DNA of 64,000 nt, taken from positions 2,356,001-2,420,000 of the forward strand of contig JAXBDG010000002.1 of NCBI GenBank assembly GCA_036320915.1. The letters run 5' to 3'. Origin of the DNA: Linnemannia elongata (taxonomy: Eukaryota; Mortierellomycota; Mortierellomycetes; Mortierellales; Mortierellaceae). Shown here piece by piece: positions 19,089 through 30,996 of the stretch. Each line of letters opens with the position of its first letter. Position 1 is the stretch's first letter. The notes below the pieces were generated by a model. It made no database searches. It saw only the letters and a program-made list of their open reading frames with translations, and was not told where the DNA came from. The translations under genes and the position numbers were made by a program.

Positions 19089-21957
19089 CTACAAATCAAA
19101 CGACATCAAGTCAACTCCACCGCCTTTGTTAGCCTGCGACCCACCGACAGCAGCAGTATCCGTGCGGTAGGGGTTCTCAGCATTCATCTTTTGCTCATAG
19201 TACTCCTGGTTTCCAATCGAAGCCTCGGCAACCTGTTCAAACGACTGCTCATGGTACGACAAGCGCTGATGCTGAGGCTGCTTAGAGGACGACACAAACT
19301 CGTCCAGACCACCATCGTCTTCGTCAGACCGGCCGGACTGCATGTTGTGACCCTGTTGGAATTGTGCGGTGTTGTGAAGGCTGCTGTATGAATCTTGATG
19401 CTGGAGTGTGCGTCCGACGTTGTAGTTCTGTCGCCGTAATGCGGGTGAAGGAATCAAGAAGCGGGGTTTGCAGTGGGGGATGAAGGTTGTAGGTGCCTTA
19501 TGGTAGATGGCCGAGAGGGATGCGATGTGAAGCAAAAGCTCCTCCAGCAAGACAGGGTCCATGTTGTCCGTCTCTGTCGAAATGTGAGGTTTCTCCGACA
19601 ATACCACAGCCTATAAAGTGAAGAAAAGTGTTGAAAGTCCTCAGTATTGAACGCCTAGAAAGATCTTCATAATCCTGCAAAGAAGCCAAGCGAAAATCAA
19701 ACAGAAGTGTACCTTGGCGGCGGCGACGTCAGTGGAAAGCAGACGCCAGTAAATGTAGCCACGGTCTCTGAGATCAGGGTTGTCGACCTCCTCGGTCGCC
19801 CACTTGAGCACCTTGGGAACCAAATCCTGTCCAGCAGTCGGCCGCTTGATGAACAACTTGACGGTGGCGGTCAAAAGCGCCAGCTGGACCTCAACTGTCT
19901 CCTCCAAGAAAGTGTAGAGGAAGTCGTCCAGGAGCTCGTCCGAGTTCTCGATTCTGTCCGCATACTGTCCAATGATCCAGATCATTGCCGCCTTGGCCTC
20001 GGGTTCGTCCAAGTTATCCAAGTTCTCGCAGAGAACTCCAATGATGCTCTCGTACTGGTTGGGGTACTTTCTGAAGATATCCTTGATGACAACAATCGAC
20101 TCCTGAACGACATAGTTGACCTTTGTCTGGATCAACTCCAACAGCGCCTCGACACACCGCTGTGCAGTCGATTCAATCTTGACAGCCAAACGTCCGATCG
20201 AGCGAACCGCCTTCCTCACAAAGTCAACATCGACCTCAGTCGCATATTCCTTGAGTTCCGACAAGACCTGCTCGACATTGTGCTCGCTAGCCAATCTGAA
20301 CATAATCTCCAGCTTGGCCATCTTAACGTAGATAGGGTCGTTGTATTTGCAGAAAAAGATCTTGATGTCGTTTTTCAAGATCTCAGGGTGCTTCTGGATG
20401 ACCAAGAGAATGTTGCGCAATCCGACGTATTGAACCTCAGGCCCGCTCGACAACAGTGTTACTATTGAGATAGCCAATTCATATAATATGTCCAAGGTTA
20501 GTGCCTATATTCTACAACGTGTCCCATGTCATAATCCTGAACATCCATGAAAGCCGAAAGTGAAGCTTACCGAGAGGGGGTGAGAGCTTCTTGCACATGC
20601 TCTGAATATCTTCGTCCCTGGACATGTAGTTCATCAGGTACACAATGACCTTGACGGCTGTCAGGACGACAGCCGAGTTGGCGTGTTGCAGACGAGGGGC
20701 AATACGTTCGGCCAGCATCTCTGCATCGCCAGGTTCCTGAGGGACAACGAACATGAGTGATTCCAGGATATAGGTCTGTCCCCACCTACATGCAAAAAAA
20801 AAGGTACGCGTTAGAGTCCAGTGAGAAAGATGATTAAATTACGATGCTCAGGTTAAAAATATCGTGGAAAAAAGCCTCCTTAGGGCTCACAAACGGACAA
20901 AATAGACGATCGCATGTAATTATAACGTACTCTGAACACTCGTTCAAGGCCGTTACCAGCTTGCTGGCAATCGACATGTTCAATTGGAGTTGGATATGGT
21001 CTGAACGCTCAGAGATCTCTGTAAGTGCCGCCACAGCATTCGCAACCACCTATGTTACGTTCAAAAAGGTACAATCTTAGTTGTTGAGGACACAAAAGGA
21101 GCAAACGGCAAAGCAATTCAGGCGATCATCAACGCAAGGATGCAACACCTACCGAAGGGTTTGAGTCGACGAGCATCTCGCGCAAGAGATCAATGAATCC
21201 TGCGTTCTCGACCAAATGGCGATCCTGCATAAACAACTTTGCGACACATACAGCTGCAGTCTTGCGAACATAGGGATCCTGGTCGCGCATGCAGTGGCGC
21301 AGGGGCTGAATCAGGCAGGATGTGACCTTGTCGACGTGGATATAGCCCATTGTCCTGATAGCCAATGCTCTGATCAAAGGGTTTGGGTCCTCCACATCCT
21401 ATTATTTTATGATATGAAAGAGTGGTTCCTCATTGAGTTACTTCTGTTCTCCTGTTTCCTTTGTACGACCTTTGGTATGATAATGCCGGCCAAATATAAA
21501 TCTAGTGCTCTCTCCATTTCTGCCTTCCTTCTGGCTCGCTGAACTTACCCGACGGAAGGTCTGGATAGCCTCATAGGCCATCTCGGGTTTGGCCTTGGCA
21601 TAGTTGATCAAGAAGAGATAAACCATCTTTTTGACCTCGAGAACGGGGATGGACATGCAGGCGATGACGTCTGGGTGGAGGGAGGACATGTCGTTTCCCA
21701 TTGTCATGTTGGCGACGATTTTTTTCAGTGTCTGCTTCTTGCGGGTGTAGTTCCTGTCTTTCTTGTCAGAGTTGAGCTCCAGACGCAGCTCCTGGATCTT
21801 GCCTGTTTAGTCATGTAAAGAGTTGAAGCGATGAGTGACTTGGTACAGACGTGTATAGTTGTGTAGGTGAGGTGGGTTAATGGTTGAGGAAAGATGATGA
21901 TGAGAAGAAGAGCGAGTGAAAGAAAGTACCTCGCTGGAAGAACTTTGCGTCCGACAT
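19089..21957 (-). CDS. AP-1/AP-2 beta-adaptin (Apl2-like)
   Basis: Seven exons: 21930-21957, 21549-21802, 21153-21398, 20931-21049, 20571-20785, 19713-20461 and 19089-19610. All junctions are GT-AG and phase-consistent, giving 710 residues. The protein starts [16 protein letters not shown], the invariant beta-adaptin N-terminus. The trunk of HEAT-like helices covers about 1-590, with the hallmarks [60 protein letters not shown] and [10 protein letters not shown]. Residues 590-710 are a hinge rich in Gln, Asp and Gly. There is no C-terminal ear domain, so it is shorter than animal beta1/beta2 (about 940) and like fungal Apl2. The product is a large subunit of clathrin adaptor at the trans-Golgi or endosome (AP-1), possibly shared with AP-2. 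It is divergent from VPS52 across 407 bp. Confidence 0.95.
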
Positions 21958-22364
21958 TGTTGAGTAGTGGGTGGGGTTGAGGGAGAGACCGGGGACAAGC
22001 AGCTTGAAGGGAAATGTGGAAGTGTGAAGGATGGAGTGGAGAAGAAATAGAAAAAAGGACGTTAAAGGCGAAGTATGAAGGGGGGAGGTAAAGGGCGGTG
22101 GTGGTGGAGGTGGAGAAGGGAACAGGGACGAGACAAGCGAGGAAAAGAAGAGAGCGTTTTTTGCGTAATTAAATGATGTTCCTGGACTGGATGAAATGAA
22201 TTCAGAAGTGGAGCAAGCAAACCGAGTGCACAAAGCCACTTTCTCGCTTGTCACTTGGCCCACTTTCCACGTTCACACTTTCTTCGTTCCTTCACCCAGG
22301 CGCGTTCTGTCACTCCTCTCTTACTTTCCTTCATCACACCCCTGTTCATACATCACACAGACAC
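21958..22364. promoter_or_regulatory. shared divergent promoter of beta-adaptin and VPS52
   Basis: This 407 bp segment separates the two start codons. It lacks a clear TATA box and is purine-rich on one strand. It must contain both leaders and core promoters. Both products work in trans-Golgi/endosome traffic, which makes co-regulation plausible. Confidence 0.6.
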
Positions 22365-25300
22365 ATGGAAACACCAGAACCGTCTCTTGACCTCCTTGGA
22401 ACAACCGCCACAACAGGACCCGCAGACTTGCCCGAGGGTCTGGCAACACCCGTCCAAGGTGGTTCACTCGCTCGTAGAACATCCCAGAAGCGCCAGTCAG
22501 TCACAGGACTCAAGTTCCTCAACGAGCTCCTCGATGACCACGACCACGACCACGACAGCGACCCCACAAACGTACCGTAATACACATATCCTTACATGCA
22601 AAACGTCCTAGTTCAGTTAACGAGACAGAACTGGACGTCGTCAGAATTGCGACATGGCATCTCTTGGGCGCATTCCAGTAGAAGCAGATGACAACCAAAA
22701 AGCCTGACCCAACTATGTTCTGCACTTCACGTCTATGAACCCCACAGGTTACAAGCCCGCTGTCACCAAAGGCTGAACAAGAAACAGTACCGCTATCTTT
22801 CCAGGATGATCTCGCTTTTGAGCAGGTCGGAGGTAATACTCTGTTCAGTTGGCATCAATTCGTTGATAGCTATTGCACTTTATCTCTTCAACCACCATTG
22901 CTGACACTTCTGCCTTCTGATCTGTAAACATCGCACAGATCGCATATCAGAGTTCCAAGAGGACGAGTTTGTAAAGCAAGCGCTGGCCAAGGTTAGTCTT
23001 CCACTGTCCTTTTGCGACACCGATTGACACCCCGAACAAAGTCATTGATCTAATATTTTGAACGTCACCATGAACCTTTTAGGGAATGGATCTTCGGGAA
23101 TATGCACACCACATCGAAAGCGAGCTGGATATCGTTGGACAAGATCATGAGGATGACTGTAAGCAGTTGTGGCGAGGGGTTAAGGAAGCAACCGACCCTT
23201 GCAGATCGCATACTGAAACACTGAAAATTGGCTGACACGATATCCTCAACTTTTCGCCTACCCCCATAGACGTTCATCAGAGCCAGGCGTTCGTGGATCT
23301 TCATGGTCAGATCAAGTCGTGTGATGAAATCCTGGAAACCATGGAGAACCTTCTCAGCATCTTTCAGACAGACTTGGGCAACATCTCGACCGAAATTCAG
23401 ACCCTTCAGACAAAGTCAGTCTCGATGAGCATTCAACTCAAGAACAGGATGGCGGTTGAAAGCCAGTTGAACGAGTTACTGGAGGGCATTTTGGTCACCC
23501 CACAATTGATCCGCAAGATTTACGATGGTGAAGTCGACGACACTTGGCTGGCGGCACTTGGAGATCTGAACAGCAAGATGTATCACGCCAAGGCACGGCA
23601 GGGCAGGCACATTCGCGCTTTGAAGGAGGTTGGACCTGAACTAGAGAGGCTGCGTATCAAGGTGAGCTTACAGACATCAACTCGACACCGACAAATGGGT
23701 ACAATCATCATCCAGAAGGAAATGGCCAAAGTTCTAACAAAGTCCAAATTTTATATGTGATCAACTCTTAGACCGTGGAAAAGATTCGGGAGTTCCTGCT
23801 CGCAAAGATTAAGTCGTTCAGGATACCCAATACCAATGTCCAGATCATGCAACACTCTGTGCTTTTAAAGTATAAGGAGCTCAATCAGTTTGTGATGGAA
23901 AGGCACAGTGAGGTCGCCGCAGAGATCCGACAGACCTATGCTAACACCCTGCGGTGGTACTTTTCCAACCAATTTGAGAACTACGCCACCGGACTGGAGA
24001 AGTTGCAGGTACATATCCACGGCTTCGATCAAAGATGCGCAAGTCGTTCCTTTGATACTGCGGGCCAAATGAAGTTAACTTAGCAATGTCTTCACTATAA
24101 CTTGGCCCATAGAGTGTGATTGGAGACAAACATGAGATGCTCTGCACGGATGAGAATGCCCGGAAAGGTACAATTTCTTACACCTACTCACCTACTTACC
24201 ACTGTGGTTCATTCCTGGAAGACTTAAAAACAGGATATTTAACAATAATTGGAACGATATTTTCTCTTATAGGACTCTTCGGGACAACAAAGGCTCTGCA
24301 TCAAAAGACAAACGTTTTTGCTGTTGGATCGCGCTTAGACACGCTCAAGAACCAAGATGCTGGGTTGATTTTGATCCACGTCGCCAATGAGAAGAACTTG
24401 GTGTGTTCATAAGTTGACTGACGAAGCCTTCTGACGATGCAATATATTCGCACGAGAACGTATATTAACAATTATATTCACTCCTTGCTGCTGCCATGAT
24501 AGAAATACCCATATGAGGCTCTATTCAGGAGTTTCAACCTGGCGCTGATCGACAATGCCAGTTCAGAGTACCTCTTTATGGTAGAATACTTTTCAAAGCG
24601 GTCGCAACCGGATATTGACGGGATTCAGGCAGTATTCTCTCAGATCTTTGAACCCACACTCAAGCTTGGGCTGGCCAACGTCAAGGAATATGCTGATGCA
24701 AGTTTTGACGCGATCGGGATCTTACTGTGTCTGAGGATCAACCACCAGTTGGCCAAGGAACTGGAGCGGAGGAGGATCCCGATGCTTGATAAGTACGGAG
24801 ATGCGATCCATATGGCGCTGTGGCCGCGGTTCCAGATTGTTGTGGATATGCACATTGAGAGTGTACGTAAGGCAAAGACCAAGATCAAGCCCAAGAATGT
24901 TCATCCTCACTGGGTAAGTAGATGTTTTGACTGGCGGTAGTTAGCAAATTTCATTTGAGCTGAACGATTTTCGAATGGATTGCTAACCATCCCGCCATTG
25001 TTGACCCTTCTGCATTAGATTGCAAGACGATACGGAGAATTTGCGAGCTCACTGCTAATGTTGAACGACGAACAAACGGATGTTATGCCAAGGTACGACT
25101 TATTTGAATTTGAACAAAGAGGTTGAGTCATGTGTCTGGTACCAAAGGACATCATACTTACCAACAATCTCACAATTGACATAGGTTGGCGTTGTTACGG
25201 CTTGAGACAAGTTCGTTGTTTGAGATCATGTCCAAGACATTCCCAGATACCAAGAGCCGGCTCATTTTCTTAATCAACACCTTCGACCTCGTCCTCACAC

Positions 25301-26033
25301 TCTTGGCTGTAAGTTGTTGACTGTGAATTGCCTGTTGCTCGTCTTCCATGACCTCGTATCATTTACTATTGCTAACGCTGATAACATGCGCTACGATCTC
25401 TTATCGTTAGGATGTTCGGACAAGTGGCGTGGAAGCAGAGACAGATCACTGGAAGAAGGCTCTTCACCAGTCAATTGCCCTGTTTGTCGAAGAGGAGCTC
25501 AAACCTTACTTTGGCGAACTCATTTCTTTCATCCGCATGGTCGAAATCGCAGGTGGCGTATCAAAAGTCCAGCTCGGTAAGCTACCTTTTGTGAACATAC
25601 CTATACGAAAAGGATTGCATTCTTACTACTTATTGGTCAGCATCCTAACAACTCTGGTATTTTTTTTCCTTTGTGTTTGGCCAAACTAGACCACTTTGAG
25701 AGGGCGTCGTACGGATTCAGTAACACCTGGCGTCAATCCCTGCTATCGATCAATACCAGTGTAATCCAACACTTTTCGAGTTTCAAGAACGGCACGTTAG
25801 TCCTCCACCAGGTTCTGGGCCAGTTGATCGTCTACTATACCCGATTCCACAGTCTATTGGACGAGAAACTACAGGAACTTGGAGGGGCAAGCGTGGGGCA
25901 ATCCGGAGGTGGTGGCGGGAATGGACAGAATACGGCCATGGCAACAAGTACGAGAGGGTGGTCGCATCAGCCTGTGGGGATCCAAACCGTTATGGTTGAA
26001 GTGAAAAAGTTCCGCTCCAACTTTTTGCCTTGA
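22365..26033 (+). CDS. VPS52: VPS52, GARP/EARP tethering-complex subunit
   Basis: Thirteen exons: 22365-22571, 22748-22832, 22939-22991, 23083-23158, 23270-23661, 23772-24008, 24113-24167, 24273-24400, 24503-24913, 25019-25092, 25185-25308, 25411-25576 and 25690-26033. All have GT-AG ends and consistent phases, giving 783 residues. The disordered N-terminus is followed at about 100 by RISEFQEDEFVKQALAKG and GMDLREYAHHIESEL. Then comes the coiled-coil Vps52 core (QSQAFVDLHGQIKSCDEIL, ELLEGILVTPQLIRKI). The C-terminal helical rods contain TNVQIMQHSVLLKYKELN, SVIGDKHEMLCTDENARKG and YFSKRSQPDIDGIQAVF. Vps52 tethers endosome-derived vesicles to the trans-Golgi with Vps51, 53 and 54. A Gly/Gln-rich insert (about 745-770) near the C-terminus is not typical. 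The start is the only ATG compatible with exon 1. Confidence 0.95.
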
Positions 26034-26203
26034 CCTGTTCCAATCAGCCTACCCACACATATACACATAAAGCATGGTTGTTTTGGACGCGCTCTCTTCA
26101 TCAATGATGCATGCTTTTGTTTTAATTTTTTTTTTTTTTTTTTTTTTTTGTTGATGTGATTGGGGTATAATTTGTGGGTGAGATCTCGCTACACTTCATA
26201 ATG
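26034..26203. other. convergent 3' region with T-run
   Basis: This is spacer between VPS52 and the convergent F-box/LRR gene. It contains a T23-24 tract (about 26126-26149) and AT-rich sequence suited to 3' end formation of both genes. No gene is seen. Confidence 0.5.
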
Positions 26204-29074
26204 CTACAAGTTCTCGTGCCTCCGATGCACAATAGCAAGGCCAGGCCGGGCCTGCTCCGTAAAAGCAGCAAAGCCATCCGGTTTCCGCATACTGGTCACG
26301 TACAGCTTCTCCAGGAGCCTGAACCGTTGGATCAGTTCTCGATCCATATCTGCGGTCGACACGTCCAAGTCCCATTCAAAGGCGACATGCAGTTCTTCCA
26401 GGAACGGTGTCTCCAGCTTTGGTCTTGTTGCCACTGCTGGAAACGTCGTCGTGGTCTCAGTCACTGATGACAATTCATGCACTGGCGCTGGCACTGGTGC
26501 GGGTGTGGGTGTCGGGGTGTCGGTCGGTTGTGCTGTTTCTATTGCCAGCAGAGCTTTGGGCGTATTCCTGCATGTGTGTTCAGGCGTCGATGATGGTGAG
26601 GACACCTGGATCGACCAAGCACCCTCAGAAATCTCAAAGCTCCCAACTTGGTGTTTCTCCTCTTTCACACGCCCCTCCCCTTCTTCCGTCATCGTCGTCG
26701 TTGGTGCCGTCAATTCTTTGTCCTTGCCGCCTTCAGAGATACTACACGTTTTACTATGGCAACATGCAATCTCACCAACAGGCTGACGGCCGAGGTGCTG
26801 GAAGAGGCAGTACCCCTTGACAAGCTGGTCGATTTTGAGGACGCGGAGATGAGGCAGCTTCTGTAGGATCTCGTTCCAGGTCTTGATGACATTCGATCTC
26901 ATAGCAAAGGTGCCTCGAAAGTTTCCTTCGTCGCCAATGTGTAGACTTGTCAATGTTGACCCGAACGAAACAACACCAGGCTAACAGAACACCGAATTGT
27001 GAATAAACGTTAACATCGTAGACTTCAAAGAACAAGAAAATGGTGTGCTAATTAAGTGCAAAGTGTTTACCTTTTGAACATAGAGATGTTGGACTTTGGA
27101 CAACGACGGAACCTCATTGGTCTGGATCTCATCCCAGGACAGGTATGTCTGGATCTCGTCCAAAGACATGTAAGCGCCGCTGACAGAATGCGCCCACCGT
27201 TTCAAGAACCGGCCTTCAGACTTGCACACAGACACCAACGAGCTCAACGTCTCAATCTTCAACGACATGTCATAGATCTCGATCGACGTCAGGTAGGGTC
27301 TGTGGGCTACCAGGTCCAAATTGAACAACAAGATCTCGTAACCCTGACGCGCCGTCAATTTGAGATGTCGCAACTCTGGGAAAGGCACTCGGGGTAGTAC
27401 AGATGCTGGAGGAAGGGCGTGGGTTTGAGTGCTTGATGTCGAGTGACTAACATGACTTGACGAGATCCCGGTCGCGATGTTGACACTCACAGCATTGGAT
27501 GCGGGCGAAACAAAAGAGGTGACAGAGGCAGTTGCCGGGCCCAGGTGGGGTGAAGCAGGCATCGACGGGTCTGGCTCAAAGACTTGGAACCAATTGCTCC
27601 GACACCGGTTCAGCTCCAAGGATGTCAGCCCTGGGAAGACTCTGTTGATCTCTTGCATTGTAGCGGCAGGACAATCGCAGATACTGAGTGACAGAGACTG
27701 AAGTTTAGGGAATACCCCTTGCTGTTGCTGGGGTTGCTTTGGCGCTGACATAAGACTTGAACTTGATGTGCCTGCGGTGCTAGTGTGCCAAGGAGTTATA
27801 GTCGGATAACCGCCGTTGAAGAGAGCAGTCAATCCCTGAGGAGCGCCTCCCGCGCCTCCTGCGAAACCACCTTCGCCATTGTTGTCAACGCCTCCAGTGA
27901 ACTCGACGCCCATCAGAGAGAGGTGGCGCAGGGAGGGAAGGACATCCAGCGCAGCCTTCAGAGCCTTCCATTCGATAGGGTTGATGTCCGGCACACGATG
28001 CTTGATATCCAACAACTGCAACGTCCCACATCCCGCTCCCCTCTGTCGGCCGTGAGTAGCACTTCCAGTCCCATCAATCTTGCTGTAAGTCGACGTTCCT
28101 GTAAGCGTCCCTAGAAACTCAGTCAAGTCGACGGTAGTATAAAAGGCAACCGACAAAGACTTGAGACGCGGCGAGTTATGCAAGAGGTCTTCAAAGACGC
28201 TAAGCTCCTTGTTCCAGCGGGTAATGGAGAGGGTATGGATGTTGGGACATTGTCGCATGATGGGGATGAGTCGTTCGAGGTTGTCGAGCGAGTCCGTCGT
28301 GAGGGTCTCGACAAGGTTTCCGTAAGTGAGCCCGTCCTCGTATCCGTATCCGTTTCCGGTCTTCTTGGGCACAGGCTTGAGCGCTTCTACTTTTACTTCT
28401 TGTTCGTCTACTTCTTGCTTTTGTTGAGGGCGAAGGTTTGATTCCTGAATAGCAAGCGATGCAATTGTTTCAGTCACAGTCTCTGTTGTCGTAGCTGCTT
28501 CTATCGTTGCCTTCGCAGTCGTCGTTGTTGCATCATTTGTGCCGCTGACCAGTGTGCGCTGCTTGACCTCGCCCTCGTCACATGTCTCCTCCTTGTCAGT
28601 AGTCTTGCTCGCAGTAAAAGCAGTGGTGACACTAGCAGCAGTAGTATCAGAAGTGTCAGCTACAACCGGGTCCTGAAGAGTCGGAAAAGAAGTCCAGGAC
28701 TCGGTAGACCCTCGATGAAGATGAAGCCGAAGGTGCGGTCTGTAAGCGATATAAAGCGCTCTCGAGACCAGGCGGAGTTGACTGATGTAGATTGGGCGCA
28801 AGTAGACAGCGATGTTGTCTGCTAGTTCGGGGATCTGGAAGACCCTATTGGCAGACGATAGGGAGAACATAGCATGATGGGTCGACGCCGTCTCCGTCTG
28901 TGATTGATGCTGTTGGACCTCTACGGATGTGGCAGGGGTGGTGGTAAGTGGTTGCTGTGGTGTGCTAAGGAAAAGCTTAACGGTTGTCATGGTATTACTC
29001 TCTTTGGCTGTTGCTGTTGTTGTCGTTGTGTTGGGAGTTCCGACTACTGTCGCAGGGGTTTCAGCCAGGAGCAT
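26204..29074 (-). CDS. large F-box/LRR protein, two exons
   Basis: Exons are 27071-29074 and 26204-26980, separated by a 90-nt phase-0 intron (27070 to 26981; GTAAAC donor, TTAG acceptor). Exon 1 ends HLYVQK and exon 2 begins PGVVSFGSTLTSLHIG. The product is about 926 residues. ATG 29074 is the first ATG of the frame; the Thr/Gln-rich first 68 residues precede a second candidate start at 28870 (MFSLSSANRVFQIPELADN). The F-box lies at about 69-115 (IPELADNIAVYL, LRLVSRALYIAYRP). Low-complexity Thr/Ala/Gln linkers follow, then leucine-rich segments (LERLIPIMRQCPNIHTLSI, LPSLRHLSLMGVEFTGG, FPKLQSLSLSICDCP, FPGLTSLELNRCRSNW). It has the same general architecture as the gene at 7228 but its own linker sequences. 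It is a probable SCF substrate receptor. Confidence 0.85.
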
Positions 29075-30996
29075 CGGCGGATGCGGAGAAGCGAGAGACT
29101 GTTGGGTAATGGGCAAGAGGCTGTTGGTTTTCTGAATGAGGAGTAAAGGAGAAAAGGAAACGGACACACCAGGCTGAATCAAGAACGGTGAAAGGAGAGA
29201 AAGATCAGAAGGAAGGAAGGAGGGCGAAGGAAGTAGGAACAGCAAAGAAAAACAGAGGCTAACCAACTAAGAAAGCAAGAAAAGCAGAAAGACGCAAACA
29301 AGAACAAGCGGACAAGCAAAGCAAGCAAGCAAACTGAACAGTTAACAGAGGGGGAGGACAGGCGACCAATGGGTGGAAAGATGACCCATGCTGTCTGTGC
29401 GACGCAATCTTGGGTTGTTGCTGTTGATACTTGATGTCTTTGATGTTCCCGTGATCATCATCCATCAAACAACAACAATAGCAAAAACTGAATCAATTCA
29501 CACAGGGATACTATTGCATATTCACTCCCTCTTTTCAAAGAAGGGATGAAGAGAGGGGTGAACGCGCGCATGGTCATCATCCACCATCGCATTATCCGAA
29601 AATAACATTCAAGTTGCAGTCTCCTCTTGTTGTGGCTATCAGACGACATGCTGTCAATGCTGCTGTACTCTTAAAGTCTTGGTGAGATATGACTCCAAAT
29701 GTGGATTGAATGGCTTTGCCGAAGCCGAACAAAAACGTGAGTCTACTGAACGGTTTTTCACGCGGATACATATTGAGATGAGGCAACAAGACCTCTCGCA
29801 AATGGACATTTGGAGAAGAGGCACGCTAAGAGAAGGAAGGGAAGGGGGTTGAAGGTCAAGGAAAACATAGCAACACACTCTGTCGGTGATCTTTTTTTTT
29901 GCTTTTCCTTTCTTTCAAGGAGTTGAGATATCATCTTCTTACTATGGCATTAATGCAATTATTGCCTAGTACAGGCAGTGCACTGCAAACCCGATCAAGG
30001 GACTACTATGCGACTTTGTAGGTTGAACCCACTGTTGGCCAATGGCCCTTTACACCCAAAGAGGTGCAGAGATGAAAGGAAAAGGAGAGAGGGAGAGAGA
30101 GAGAGAGTGAGATTAAGGGGGACGGATATCGCCTTTCACCCCCATAGTAGTCACATGACGTTCGGCGAATGACAGCAGGCGCGACGCGTCAGCGAATAAT
30201 CAGTCACAAATCAGGCCAGAAGCTGTGTGACAAATGCGAAATGGATCTTGCCAGAAGGAAAATCGACGCCTGGGCTGGGCAGGAGCAATTGAAAAAAAGT
30301 AGAGGATCGATGCCGTCATTTGGGAGCCGACTGAACTGTATTTGTATACTTACACAGGGCTGGGATCTCGCAAAGAGCCGCAGTATCTTTTCATGATTCA
30401 TTCGTTTATTCACTGTCGTTGTTAACGCTGTTGCTATTGCTGTTGCTGTTGGTGGCAAAGGGTATTGCAAGCGACACACAAAACTTCATAAAAGGGACAG
30501 CACTTCGCCACGAAAAAAAGGAAAAAAAATATTGTCTTGTCTGCTACGTCAATTAAGCCGCCCTGCTTCCACAGGAGTGATGCCAAGTGTACCCATTGAG
30601 TGTGAAGCGAAGACAGAAAGAAAAGGCGATCGGTGGGTGTTGTATGGGGTATCTATGACCTGATTCGGGTCACTTGTAAGTGGTCCCTTATACTCTGCGC
30701 CGCACCCACCTTGCAGAAAATTGATTTAATTGATGTCTGTTGGGTCGATTTCACTTCTTTCTTTTCTTTCTCTTTTCTTCTTCACACCTTCGTCCTTGCA
30801 CTTCTACCTCTTCATCCTCAACATCCAACTTCTTCATCCTTCTTCCTTCACTCTCCAACTTTCTCCTTCACGCACTCACACACCCTCACCCCAACACCCT
30901 ACATTCCCTTCTTTCATCGTCTTGCTCCCCTCCTCCTGACCAACCTTCCTTCCCAAGCTACATTCACAAAGTCTAATAAAGTCGACTCTGCCCCCC
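29075..30996. other. intergenic region between divergent F-box/LRR and bZIP genes
   Basis: This 1.9 kb region should hold both promoters. A (GA)n microsatellite lies near 30085-30107, and long CT-rich leader sequence precedes the bZIP start (about 30750-30990). Some frames stay open through the CT-rich leader, but their composition is low-complexity and not coding. No further gene was recognised. Confidence 0.5.

Noticed and set aside
19707..20468. Plus-strand frame of about 250 codons opposite beta-adaptin
   Set aside because: It is the antisense shadow of a large conserved exon with strong codon bias.
21958..22364. Small genes in the beta-adaptin/VPS52 promoter
   Set aside because: Open frames there are CT-rich leader sequence with low-complexity Ser/Pro/Leu translation.
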